64,000 bases of DNA from Klebsormidium nitens (lineage: Eukaryota; Streptophyta; Klebsormidiophyceae; Klebsormidiales; Klebsormidiaceae). This document shows, in pieces, positions 1 to 10,000 of this stretch. The position numbers were made by a program, and so were the translations under genes. The DNA lies in NCBI GenBank assembly GCA_000708835.1, contig DF236966.1, forward strand, positions 62,001 to 126,000, given 5' to 3'. Within the stretch, counting starts at the first letter, position 1. Each line of letters starts with the position of its first letter. The notes under the pieces were generated by a model. The model searched no databases and had not been told where the DNA came from. It worked only from the letters and a program-made list of their open reading frames with translations.

Positions 1-183
1 ATTTAGAAGGCGGACAGTCACTCACAGAAAGTTCCACGCTGCTTTCAGCGGTCTTGTTATAGACAGGAAGCAGTTGCACTCTTTTCCAAGAGGCAGTCCT
101 CCCGCTCCCGTTTTCCCGCTTGAACCCATATCTGTTGCTTTCCTTCATCGAGCTTTCGTGTCTTTTGCGTGCCGTGTCTGCAG

Positions 184-541
184 AGCCGCAAGCGTCCGTT
201 CGTTACTCTGGCGCCGTACCGCGGCCCGAGATGCGAAATATAGGACTAAGCGCTGATGGCAATGTTGTTATGTCATCCATCGAAACAGTCAACACTTTCA
301 ATCAGTCAAGAATATCAAACTCGCGGGTTTTTCAATGCCATTTCGTCCGGTGCAGAGCTGCGACCGTTCGTGTTCTCCGGCGTCGTGTCAAATCCGACGG
401 CCAGGTGGCAACGCATCCACAGTCGATAAGTTACAGGCCAAATTGTTCAGATTCAGAAACGCGTCCCTGTAGATCTGCGACCGCCCGTGTTATATTCCGG
501 CGTCGTCTCACAGCTCGTCAGATCGGACGGCCACGTGGCTA
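184..541 (+). repeat. Three acceptor-edge echoes of the DEG15 exon at 607
   Basis: Degenerate copies of the first 50-70 coding bases of the exon at 607, each preceded by an AG acceptor, start near 184, 356 and 473. They can be read as the same peptide core as the real exon ([16 protein letters not shown]), for example [16 protein letters not shown] in the copy at 473. Intervening intron sequence (around TACAGGCC) is also repeated, so the unit is acceptor region plus exon edge, about 117-172 bp. Only the last copy, at 607, runs on into the protease exon. Confidence 0.8.
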
Positions 542-606
542 TCAATCCACGGTCATTACTTACAGGCCCAAAACATTCTTCACGTCCGAAAGTTCGTTTT
601 CTGCAG

Positions 607-1597
607 AGTTGCGACCGTCCGTGTACTCCGGCGTCGTTTCGCGGCTCGTCAAATCGGACGGCCACGTGGCGATGCTGCAGACGACGGCAGCCGTCCACCC
701 GGGTGGCAGCGGGGGCGCCGTGGTTGACGTCAGCGGCCGGCTGATCGGTCTGGTGACGTCAGCGGCGCGGCACAGCGGGGGGAGCATGCTGCCGCACCTC
801 AACTTCAGCATACCGGTGGAGGCGCTGAAGCCCGTGTTTGACTTCGCAAATTCAGGTGATTGTCGTGAAGCATTTCTAACTGATTATGTACGTGATGAAA
901 TCAGCCGAACATTCTGTACAAGGTTTGCATTTGTGGCAACGAGAGTCGGCCGGATATGGGCTTCTGTTCAGTGAAGGCTCTGAAGCCCGTATTCGATTTC
1001 GGAAAGTCAGGTACATTTTGCAAGGCCCTCCTGACACTCGTAGTTGCTTAGACGTGTCGCCGATCCACGTTTGCCGACTCTGGGATCATGGGATCCCAGT
1101 CTGATCAGATTTCAAACTTGCTCGGACGACAGTCGATCGGGTCTCTGGCTTCTCTTTTGGCGGGGGCTCTGGAGCCCGCTTTCGAAACATTGTGCCGTTG
1201 TGGTTTTGTGCTACGAGATTCTGCTTCTCGTAGGAGACTACACTCGACTAACTTCGTGGGCGACAGAAGCGAAGTGGGAGCCGAAAGCAGAAGCAAATGC
1301 TTGCAAACCCCATACTGACAGAAGCTCGGTTTGCTCCTTTCAGGGGGTCTGAACGTGGGCCTTCTGGAGCCCCTCAACACGGCCAATAGTAAACTGTCTG
1401 CCATCTGGGCGCTTGCACCCCCTCCGCCGCTGCCCCGACCGGCGTCGACGCTCCTCCCCGGGCACATTCTGGAAAACCTACCGGGGCAAGAAGATATCGT
1501 TTATGGTTCCGGAAAGGGCACGAAATTTGCGCAGTTTCTGACGGATCGTGGCCAGGATTACTTGAAGAAGTCGACGCTTCTTCGAAGCAAATTGTGA
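607..1597 (+). CDS. DEG15: Peroxisomal/glyoxysomal processing protease DEG15, C-terminal part
   Basis: Two joined exons, 607-855 and 1344-1597, phase-compatible (one G carried over). The first encodes the end of a trypsin-like (Deg/HtrA-type) protease domain: the catalytic-serine segment HPGGSGGAV (the S in GGSGG), then IGLVTS and HLNFSIP. This matches the plant DEG15/TYSND1 family, which trims PTS2 presequences and processes imported enzymes in the peroxisome matrix. The second exon carries the conserved SAIWAL and KGTKFAQFL segments and ends in Ser-Lys-Leu-stop, a canonical PTS1 signal. His and Asp of the triad and the N-terminus lie off the window to the left. The upstream intron holds three decayed copies of the exon start, and the intron between the two exons holds two copies of the exon end. 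The family call is from remembered homologues, not a search; confidence is high because both the serine motif and SKL are present. Confidence 0.9.
971..1188 (+). repeat. Donor-edge echoes of the DEG15 exon ending at 855
   Basis: The exon end, encoding [12 protein letters not shown] followed by GT, is echoed at about 971-1016 (can be read as [12 protein letters not shown], also followed by GT) and more weakly at about 1161-1188 (ALEPAFET). The copies lie downstream of the true donor inside the intron, the mirror image of the acceptor echoes upstream. The first copy is clear; the second is short and could be fortuitous. Confidence 0.65.
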
Positions 1598-2602
1598 TGA
1601 TGGTTGGGGCAGTCGTCGTGTTTTGAGCTCATACTGGCACCGGAGGGTTGTTGTGAAAATCCACAAGCTATCGCAACCATGAAGAGACAGTGAAAGGTGA
1701 GCATTGGTGTAGTTTAATCGCATGTCCAGGACGCACTGTAGGGTCGTAGATAGCATGCCAGGTTGACTAATGAGTATTTTGACCACAACCATGTGCCAAA
1801 AGCAGGATGATCGGAGATCAGTTTGTGCCTTGCAGGAATCAATCAACTTTGCGACGCTCGTTGAGAGAGGCAGCCGCACGAATATGTATATATGAAGACA
1901 AACTTCGAAAGCAATGCATCCAGCTGACGATGATCCTCATACGTATGCAATGATGCCGCATGCATGCATGCACATGAAGACAGTATAATCGACGAGCTAT
2001 AGCTAGATCCCTGGCACATGTGCAAATCTGAGATAATACATAGTACATACCGCGTCGATCTTCGGATCCAGCCGTCCTATAAGCGGGCCGCGCACCCATA
2101 TCGGTGCGGCCGCACGGAAGATCGACCTAGGCTATAGCTGTCGAACAGCCGGCCGCCGCCACGCATAGGGAGTACACAACCAGCCAAGGACTATGCATGC
2201 ATGATTAACTGAGATGACGGTAAGGAGCGAGCTGAGCAATTGTGATCATGCAAGTGTGCATGATCCCCGCATGATCATGGCCTCGTTAACACCACTGATT
2301 CCAACGCGGACTTGATGCCTCCTCGCCAGCCTGTCGTCTCGTACTTTGACGGACAGCGAGCTCTCAACTGGGTAAGGACTCCACAGCGTCTAGAATTGTT
2401 GCCGCGGCGCTAGCTGTAAACGTCGGAGGCCCGCCCGGGCGAAGTAACTTCCGTTTTACCGGGGCGGCTGGATGGACGCATCCGTTGGTGTGCCCTTGAA
2501 GCTTTTGAAACGCGACTGCACCACTTAGCTAGGGTTAAGCACGCGTTTGAATAAATGAGGGCCTACTTAACTCTTTAAAGCCTATAGTTGGTCTTCAGAC
2601 GG
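1598..2602. other. Intergenic region, no gene supported
   Basis: Short ORFs here look random. A run of CATGCATG-type words sits near 1959-1975. A short plus-strand reading from an ATG near 2314 up to a GT at about 2370 looks exon-like, but no continuation was found. Near 2047-2127 there is a loose inverted repeat around GTCGATCTTC/GAAGATCGAC. Confidence 0.4.
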
Positions 2603-3300
2603 CAATTGGTTGCCCATCATCGTCTAGCCGCTCAGAGCCCATGAAGCCCTTGTACTTTGGAAGCCCGTCCCGAACGGCGAAGATCTTCTCCCCATAGTTG
2701 ACGTGAAAGTCGGGCCTGAAGGAGACAAAGAAGAGGTTGTCCCGAAAGTGATGCGGACCAGCCCTCAGATCTTTTGGTAAAGCTTTCGGTTGAAAGTTGT
2801 TTGCCCGAGATGAGAAGACGTGTATTCGACCAGCTCCCGGCGATCCGCCGCTGCTTTGCTCCCGGTCTTCAGCGTTCTCGCTGACTGATGGAGCACATCA
2901 AACCAGGTCATCATCAACAAGTTGAGACTTGTTTTTTGGGAGTCTTGCCGTGCAATGGGGATTACATGATTGACGGCGTCAGGGGCCGAAGAGAACATGG
3001 AATCACCAAGATTGCTCGGTTTGCTTGCCCCTGCAGATAACCGTCGGTAGGCTTTTCAAATGTAAAGCTCCATGCGAGACCCCCTTCTTCAAAATTTCCA
3101 GTGCTTGAAACAGCTGGACTTGACAGTTTACGGGTAGGTGTTTCATACTTCGTATTCAAAAGCCAACCTTCAGTTCTTTTGGAAGAGCAGGAGGGATGAT
3201 CGTGCGTGGAGACGAGCTGCCGAGCGACATACAGCAGGCATGCTAGCGACATAAAAAGGACTGGAAAAAAAAGGAACAGACGGCTGAAATGTTGAATCAT
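2603..3300 (-). CDS. Unrecognised small type II membrane-anchored protein
   Basis: The function is not recognised. On the minus strand an ATG at 3300 opens a frame with a strong hydrophobic segment at residues 7-25 (LFLFFPVLFMSLACLLYVA) close to the N-terminus, which would act as a signal anchor. A soluble stretch rich in Ser/Thr follows to about 3042-3007. A second minus-strand open stretch, about 2893 down to a TGA near 2603, has coding character: GPHHFRDNLFFVSFRPDFHV followed by NYGEKIFAVRDGLPKYKG. I join the two by one intron of roughly 120-150 bp, but the donor is uncertain: GT at 3041-3040 gives the right phase, whereas the better-looking donor at 3006 does not. A Golgi enzyme would fit the topology, but no catalytic motif is visible. 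The two pieces could also belong to separate genes. Confidence 0.35.
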
Positions 3301-3316
3301 ACACGGTCGTTCAGAA

Positions 3317-3640
3317 AGAGCAGTCTTTCGTCGTTCCTTTTGCAAGCCAGAAGTGAGTCAAAAGAAGACGCTATTTGAAAGCTAGTGTCGGCTCCCCTGA
3401 AGACCACCTGGCGACCGAAAAGAGCAGTGTTCCAGCAGTCCTTTTGCAAGCCAAAAGGGAGTCAAAGAAGAAGCTACTTCAAAGCTAGTAATGGCTCACT
3501 TGAAGACAACCTGGCCTCCAAAAAGAGCAGGTTTTCGGCAAACCTTTCACAAGGCAAAAGGGAGTCAAAAGGAGAATTCAGAGCTATCAAAAAGCTGGTT
3601 TCGGCTCACTTGAAGTCGACGGCTCCTCCGAAGACGGTTG
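3317..3640. repeat. Imperfect tandem repeat, three copies of about 104-113 bp
   Basis: Copies begin at the word AGAGCAG near 3317, 3421 and 3534. Shared blocks include CCTTTTGCAAGCCA..GAGTCAAA, GCTA..TCAAAGCTAGT and GGCTCA.TTGAAGAC..CCTGG. The array sits immediately upstream of the start of the minus-strand membrane protein, so it may form its promoter or 5' leader. A plus-strand ORF across the array is just the repeat read through. Confidence 0.7.
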
Positions 3641-4730
3641 GGAAGGTGGTCACCATGCCCATTCCCGGAATGGAGTTAAACACGTGCGCTCCGCACCTGC
3701 GCACAAAGTTGGTCACTAATCGTTCCTTTTTCCCCTTTCTTCCCACCCCCCTTTTCCCTTTTCCCTTTTCTCTTTCCCCGCAGGGAGGAAGGTGGGCAGT
3801 CCCCCCGAACCGGGGTTCCCCCATGGAACCACACCACCACAAATTGACCACCCTCTTGAGCTCAACTTGATCGACACTGCCCTGGGCCCCAACAAACGTG
3901 TGCATTGGGTGATGAGGAATAAGTGGAATCGAACTGAGACCGGTACAATAGGATCGGGCTCTCCTCCCCGTCTGAACGAGGTTCGAGTGTCAACGCATGC
4001 CAATCCGGTTCCGCTTCATGGGCCGGAACGTAAATTTAAGTCAGTGCTTTGATGATTTGATTTGCAAGCAGACATGGATTCATGTTCTAACCCAGCAGCT
4101 CGAGTTCTCTCAGTGTAAGGGGCTCTCTTGAGTTTCCCCTCAGCTCCCCTCTCCTTTCCGCTGTTCTTCTCCTTCGGCGTCCCCTCTTTCCCCCGCCCTC
4201 CCTCCCCCTTTCTGCCCCTTTGCCCCTTCTCCCCTTCCCCCACCCCCCACGACGTTTTGCCCTCAGCCTCGATGACCGTCCTTCTGCCCATGGAAGTCCG
4301 GGCTTGGTTTTATTTAACCAAATCTGGTAAACGCGATCGAGTTTAACGATCCTTCACCCGACAGGATCGTTCTAGATCCGACATGCCGGCACAGCAGCAC
4401 AAAGCCACGACGCGGATGTCATGAGGATGCAGAAAAGCCCGTTGCGAACGCATTATCTCGCATCGCAAGCTGTCTTAGTGTTGGAAAGCCAAGCGTGCTG
4501 GGGTTCATAATCCAATCACAATTTGAGGCTTTTCCAAGTCCGCAAGTAGACTGATCACGACAGAAAATTCAGCTGGGACTACAAACGGGAATATTTGATG
4601 GGGCAAAACCAAATTCGCTACCAGGCCTGACTACAAACAACAAAGCGGTGAGATTCGGAAAGTCAAATTGAAACAATAACGGCAGCAACATCTGGTCGAC
4701 CTCGTAATGCAAATCGGAATGAATACTTAC
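3641..4730. other. Intergenic region with two pyrimidine-rich tracts
   Basis: Strongly C/T-biased tracts occur at about 3720-3780 and 4128-4255. ORFs through them are low-complexity and were not accepted. The missing last exon of the GFA-like gene should lie here or further left on the minus strand, but none with the required phase and Cys-Gly motif could be found. Confidence 0.4.
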
Positions 4731-6339
4731 TCCTTGCAGAGATATCTGCGGCTGTAACTGTTGGGCGTGTGATGGTATAGCTTGAGCTTGTCTTCGCCCT
4801 TCACAATCCTAAGCCTGCAAAATGTGTGGGAACAAGTGAATGTCTGACATCGCACAGGCTGCAGGGAGAAGCGGCCGTATTCATGGGATCTTGCAGACAG
4901 TCCTGTGCTTGAGAATGACAATCGAAAGATGGATCAACTGAGAAGAAGATGAGAAGAAGATCTCTGGAAGGCCACTTGGCTGAGCGCAGAAGCAAAAACG
5001 GGCGCTGTGTGTTAACCAAATCAGGAATACCAATCGTATATATCCCCTTGAAAAGCTACTCGTGCCTGAGAGAACTGATGTTGCGCAAAACCCTGATTGC
5101 AGTCTTGCAGCTGCCAATGCCAATTGCAGCAAGCTTTAAACACGCACTTTTCGCACAATCTTGTAAAACTTCCTCCCTTGAGAGTCCAACCTGAGAAATA
5201 CCTTCACGCAATTGGAGAATCCATTGAAGCAGTGGTAAGTAAGGATTGTATGCCGCAGACATTGTATAAGGGTGGCCCACGATCTAGTGCAAATATGTAC
5301 TTACTTGCCCTCGCTGTCGGCTGACTTTCCATCTTCAAGCTTGATAGGGAAGGTCATGCAAGCCAGCGACGCGGTTGAGTGGGACCGCCGGCAAGACTCA
5401 CAGTGACACAGGGTCTGTTGGGAAAAGTGGGCTTCGTTTGGATGGATAAAAGCCTGATAGAATCCAAATTGTAATTTAAGGTTTTGTGGGCAAGTCTGCA
5501 AGGTCCTGTGACTATGATAAGCAAAGACTTTCCCACAAAAGCTTATCAAATTGTCGTGGTCAGAAACGAGTCAGCTGCTGACCAAAGTATAGGGTCAAAA
5601 GTCAAAACTTCCTGCACTTCAGATAACGGAAGTAAGCCTGAGCATTGTGTTACCAGCTCCCTAACCAACGAACTCCCTGGATAGATCTGTGTTGTTTTCT
5701 ATCTTATGTTTCGTCAGTAACAGTGAACGTGTCACATGCATTGGTCTGCTCAGCAAGCAGCAGCTGAAACAGCCTTTGAACGAAGGTCGCAAGTCCCAAA
5801 ATGTTTGACGCGCCAGGGGGCCCACATCTAAGAGTCTACCGTTATCTTCCAGGGCTCCAACCAACGGAACTGCTCAGAAGGCGACCTCTGCCAACACAAA
5901 GGCTTGCAATGCTGGACCCGCCAAGTGTAGTAGTATCGACAGAGAGGGTGCATCACCACAACCAGCAGCCACCAGTGCTTACATGTACAAGCCGCTTTTC
6001 TGGACAGCAATCAGCAATTCTGTTCCTTATCATTCTCTGATATGAGGTGCAGTTTGAGTTGGACTAAGAGTCGGTAGCTTTATTGAAAGCTGGTGGACGC
6101 TGTCTGGGTAATCAGTCTGATAATTGCAGGCAATTGTGGAGAAGATCAACCACCTTCAACGACGAGCTTTGGGTGGAAAAGAGGCTTCAACTGTGACGAA
6201 GAAAGAGACTTTGTGCACTGCATCAACTGCATCTCACCTGCGCCAGTGCTTTCATCTGCACGATCTCGAATTGAACACTGGAGCAGAAGCATTGCCCTCG
6301 CAGGTACATGGGCGCTTCCTGTTGTTCCTTAGGATCCAT
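4731..6339 (-). CDS. GFA/CENP-V-fold zinc protein, 3' end not found
   Basis: Three minus-strand exons join in perfect phase: 6339-6238, 5414-5305 and 4814-4731 (introns of 823 and 490 bp). The translation carries the glutathione-dependent formaldehyde-activating/CENP-V pattern: LRGQCFCSSVQFEI (first CxC strand), then CHCESCRRSHSTASLAC (zinc-binding CxCxxC), then KLKLYHHTP and RRYLCKE, where family members continue as CxxCG. The visible part is 98 residues against a usual 120-180. Such proteins bind zinc through these cysteines; plant members are poorly characterised and no substrate can be assigned. The last visible exon ends at a strong GTAAGT donor, so at least one more exon is expected, but it was not located. 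The gene is divergent from the SLIP-GC-like gene, with start codons about 690 bp apart. Confidence 0.7.
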
Positions 6340-7026
6340 TGTTTTCCAACTGAGATAAGTGCACAGATCGGCACTGGAGAGGGGCGTGAGAAGTTGTATG
6401 CAAAAAGTTGACGCAAAGGGTTCTCTAGGACCGACTTAGTAGTCAGCGCCACACAATGGCGCCGTTTGATGGCTATCTTGGAAGTGAGAGAGCCAATTTG
6501 CCCTATAGGTACCTAGCTTTGTTGAGGGAGTGCATATGGAGCATGCTGACGTAAATGACACCATAGAAGCACCTATAGGTTTCGTATCCTGACGTCAGAC
6601 TATTCAGCGAATGCAAGGCAGACACCTGGCACTACTTTGAACGTCTTCCAGCACAGCTTTAAGGCCGTCGATGATCATCGAAACCCCTGATATTGACGGT
6701 CAGATTGGACGGGACACTCCCGCCAGATTTTGAAGTCTGAGCCTTGGTCAAAGTCGAAGTTGAAATTGGAAAGTCTTCAAACTCAGCAAGAACACACCTG
6801 AACACTGAACAGACGTGCTAGGTACCCGGGCCCCGTACCGTAGATCGTTGGCAATGCGACGCTGAAGCGCTAATGCAGAAGCCTGAGAAGGTGCAGTGAG
6901 GCGCCACTACTGGCTGAACAACCGACAGCAGGCTTTGATCAAGGCCAGCGCACGCTGGGCATCACATTGATATGAGCGAGCCCTCAAGCTTTTCGGTGTC
7001 GATTTGGCCAGCTGGGCCGAGTGGCA
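6340..7026. promoter_or_regulatory. Divergent promoter region between the GFA-like and SLIP-GC-like genes
   Basis: No coding frame was supported. The position between two head-to-head start codons implies a shared bidirectional promoter. A repeated word CACCTATAGGT / CCTATAGGTACCTAG occurs near 6504 and 6571. No clear TATA box was assigned. Confidence 0.35.
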
Positions 7027-10000
7027 ATGGAGGTGAGTGGCAGCTCTTGCATTGCCTTCATGACAATTTTCTCAGCTGGCTGTTAACACTTCTTCCGCAA
7101 AGAAGGCAACGCCAGTAAGGTTGAGGCAACCGCAAGATGCAACTCGTCTAATGCAGGCTATGCTCGATGTACGTTCATTCTTATGGAGGCATGCCATATG
7201 TAAACTGCCTCTTACTCTATCATTTGATCCGCTTTATTCCTTGCAACTCTTCTGATCGGCCTCTGCCTTTGCTACAGTCTCTTAGCCCGACAAGCAGCGT
7301 TGCAGAAGTAGCTGCAGCCACAGGCGCCCTCCTGTCAAACAGCCCTGATGAGGCTGCACGGGCTGACAAAGTGAGCATCACGTCCTTGATCAGGGCAAAA
7401 AATGCAGCTGCTCAGTCACCAGTTGGAGAGATCTTGCAGAGGTTGTCAGTGTTCCAGACTGGCAAACTATTATTACCTACTGCAGCAGTTTTGCTAAAAG
7501 TCGATCGAGACAGAATGTGCATCTCTTCATGTGCCCATGTCCTTAGAACCGTTTGTTGACAATTTTTGTAGGATTTCCAAAAACTTCACTGAGCTGTCAT
7601 GATCTTCCTTTTTCATTTGCAGATTATCAGGGAACAATGCTGCGACGGACAGGTGTTGTTTCTGGTCAAAGAGGAGCCCGAGGATTTCATTGCGCAGCTT
7701 CAGCTGAGTTCGTTCGGATCAAAGATCAAAGTCAAGGCTGCTCTGAAGATGCTCGGCAGTACTGTTGGACCCAGCCACTCGTCAGAAGCTCCCAATGCCA
7801 GCCCTAAGTCCACACGTCAGCCCTCTGCTGAGGCAGAGACCAACCAGGGTGACGGACCTCCAAAGCCAGCTTCTCAGGTAAGATTGATTGGACTTGGAGC
7901 TACTAGGTTTGCCTTCTGCAGTCATTCAAGATTCCACTTAGATATCAGCAATATGGAACCTTCTGATTGACCTCAAAGCACACTCAATCTCATCATGCCT
8001 CTGTGCTTAACACGTGCAGGTCCTCTCAAATGTCAGCTACAGCAGAAAGTTTGGTTGCAGATATCAGTCAATGTGTGGCCATCAGAGCCAGCCAGGAAAC
8101 AATGTTGTATGGTCCGCACGCTGCATTCGCTAACCAGCGCCTTCCCAATCCCACAGAAGGAGGACTTCACCAAATGCACGGCTCAGGAGCAACAGTCTCC
8201 CGTTGTGCTTCCAACCCCATCCCCAGTGCTGGCGAGTGGCGAGGGAGAGGATCTGAGCAAGCTCTCCCCAGTGCCTCTAACAATGGCTTCTCCCAGGACT
8301 CCAGCAGCCGGTGCTGATGTTGAGCGAAACAGCAATGCAGTTCCCGCCCAGGACATTCAGACAGGCCTAGGAGCACATGCTTCAGCTTCTGTCACAGCTG
8401 GTGCTGCCACTGTGGAGCAGAAGCTTTCGGACGTAAAGCCAGAGCCTATGGAGATTGACGTCCCCATTGGGCCAGTTGTGCCTCCAGCGACGACGGACTC
8501 TGAGAGAGCTGGGAGCGCTGAACCCCCAGCTCAGACCGCTGTTGCTGGTGCGCAAGTGAAAGCAGAGCCTGGAGCAGACGCACCTGAGATCAAACCGGAG
8601 TCTGTAGAAGCGCCGAAATCAAAGGCCCAGGCCTCAACCCCCAGACAGATGTTCAAGCAGACCATAGATGGGGCAAAGCAAGCCCTTGAGACAATGAAAA
8701 TGCTGCTCATGCAGAAAGGGAAGAGCCTGGCACCAACCAACCGCGTGAAGGCATGGTGAGTCTGTTTTGAGCGAGCTTGCGAGGTGCAAAGTTGCCTTGC
8801 TTCCTGTGTGGATTTTAGGCATTGTGCTGAATGATCTATTGACAATGTAATCACAGATTGTCTTCATCGAGTTTGGTGAACTGGCTATCAGCTGCATCTT
8901 AGCTGCATTGCAAGAAGCGCCATGATATGCTTTCTGGAGCTCTCTGATCGGATAAAGGCTGTTGTCCATACCAAATTGTCGAAAGAGCGGCTTGCTTAGG
9001 AAAATCTATTCAGAATATCGCTGTTGAGCTTTCGAAAATGGATCCCAATTATCCATGATTGTTGGAGCTTGATGTCGCTCAATTCAACTTCTGCCTTACA
9101 GGACGGATGCGGCTGGCGATCTGTTAAGACAGACAGCAGTCCCTTCGACAAGGATTGGAGTTATTGGAGACACGGGTGCGGGGAAGAGTTCCCTGATCAA
9201 TGCTGCTCTTGGCGAAGAAAGTATCCTTCCAACCAACGGTGAGTATCCGAGAATGGCAACCCGCCAATGTGCTGTAAGTTGCTGGAGAGCCTTCTTTTGC
9301 TACCACTTTGCGATGAGTACATTCCGTTAAGCTTTTGCTCAGTGCCAATATAGAGAAAGCACAAAATGGTTCTTCAAAGCATGTGCTGGAGCTTCTCAGA
9401 AGTTGGCCAGATTCGGGGCAAATGTAGCTGATGCTGTCATGGATCCCTATATCAACAGGAGAAGGTGTGTATGTGCAGGTATGAGGGCCTGCACCGCCAC
9501 AGTCATCAGGCTGGAGTACAACACTGCGAACCGTCTCTACGAGGGGGAGGTGCACTTTGTGGCAAGGTATGAGAAACTCGAACAGTTGGCTGTTAGTGGA
9601 CTGATTGCCTCTCCCCTTCATTTTGGGCCGTGAAGGTCTTGCACTTTGAGATTCAAAGCGGAGTCCAAGGTAACACTTGCACAGAAGACGATTGAAAGCA
9701 TATGTGCATATTCTGAATGACGGACTTCCACTAGATGGTTCTCATTATTAAAATAATGGAGGATCAACATACATTTACTTACCTTAGTGTGTTATTTGGG
9801 CCACTTCAGGGACGAACTCCGTGCCGAGGTGGAGCTCCTGCTGGCAGATGCCAAGGAAGATGGCACGTCAATCAAGGTTGGCTCCAGGTACGAAACCCAA
9901 CTCTGAACATGAAGCAGATCTTGTCATTAGCCCAGTGCCTAGCATCACAGGATACAACTTGCACCAACGAGTCTGGCAAGGAATCTGTTGGTGTTCCTTT

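Noticed and set aside
120-974. 284-codon continuous plus-strand ORF at the window start
   Set aside because: It happens to stay open through intronic echo copies; the protease-like part begins only at 607, after a proper acceptor. Translation through the echoes would insert repeated fragments not seen in DEG15.
3385-3870. 161-codon plus-strand ORF
   Set aside because: It is the tandem repeat read through followed by a pyrimidine-rich tract; no independent coding evidence.
4016-4291. Gly/Lys/Glu-rich minus-strand ORF
   Set aside because: Product of a purine-rich low-complexity strand, not a protein-like composition.
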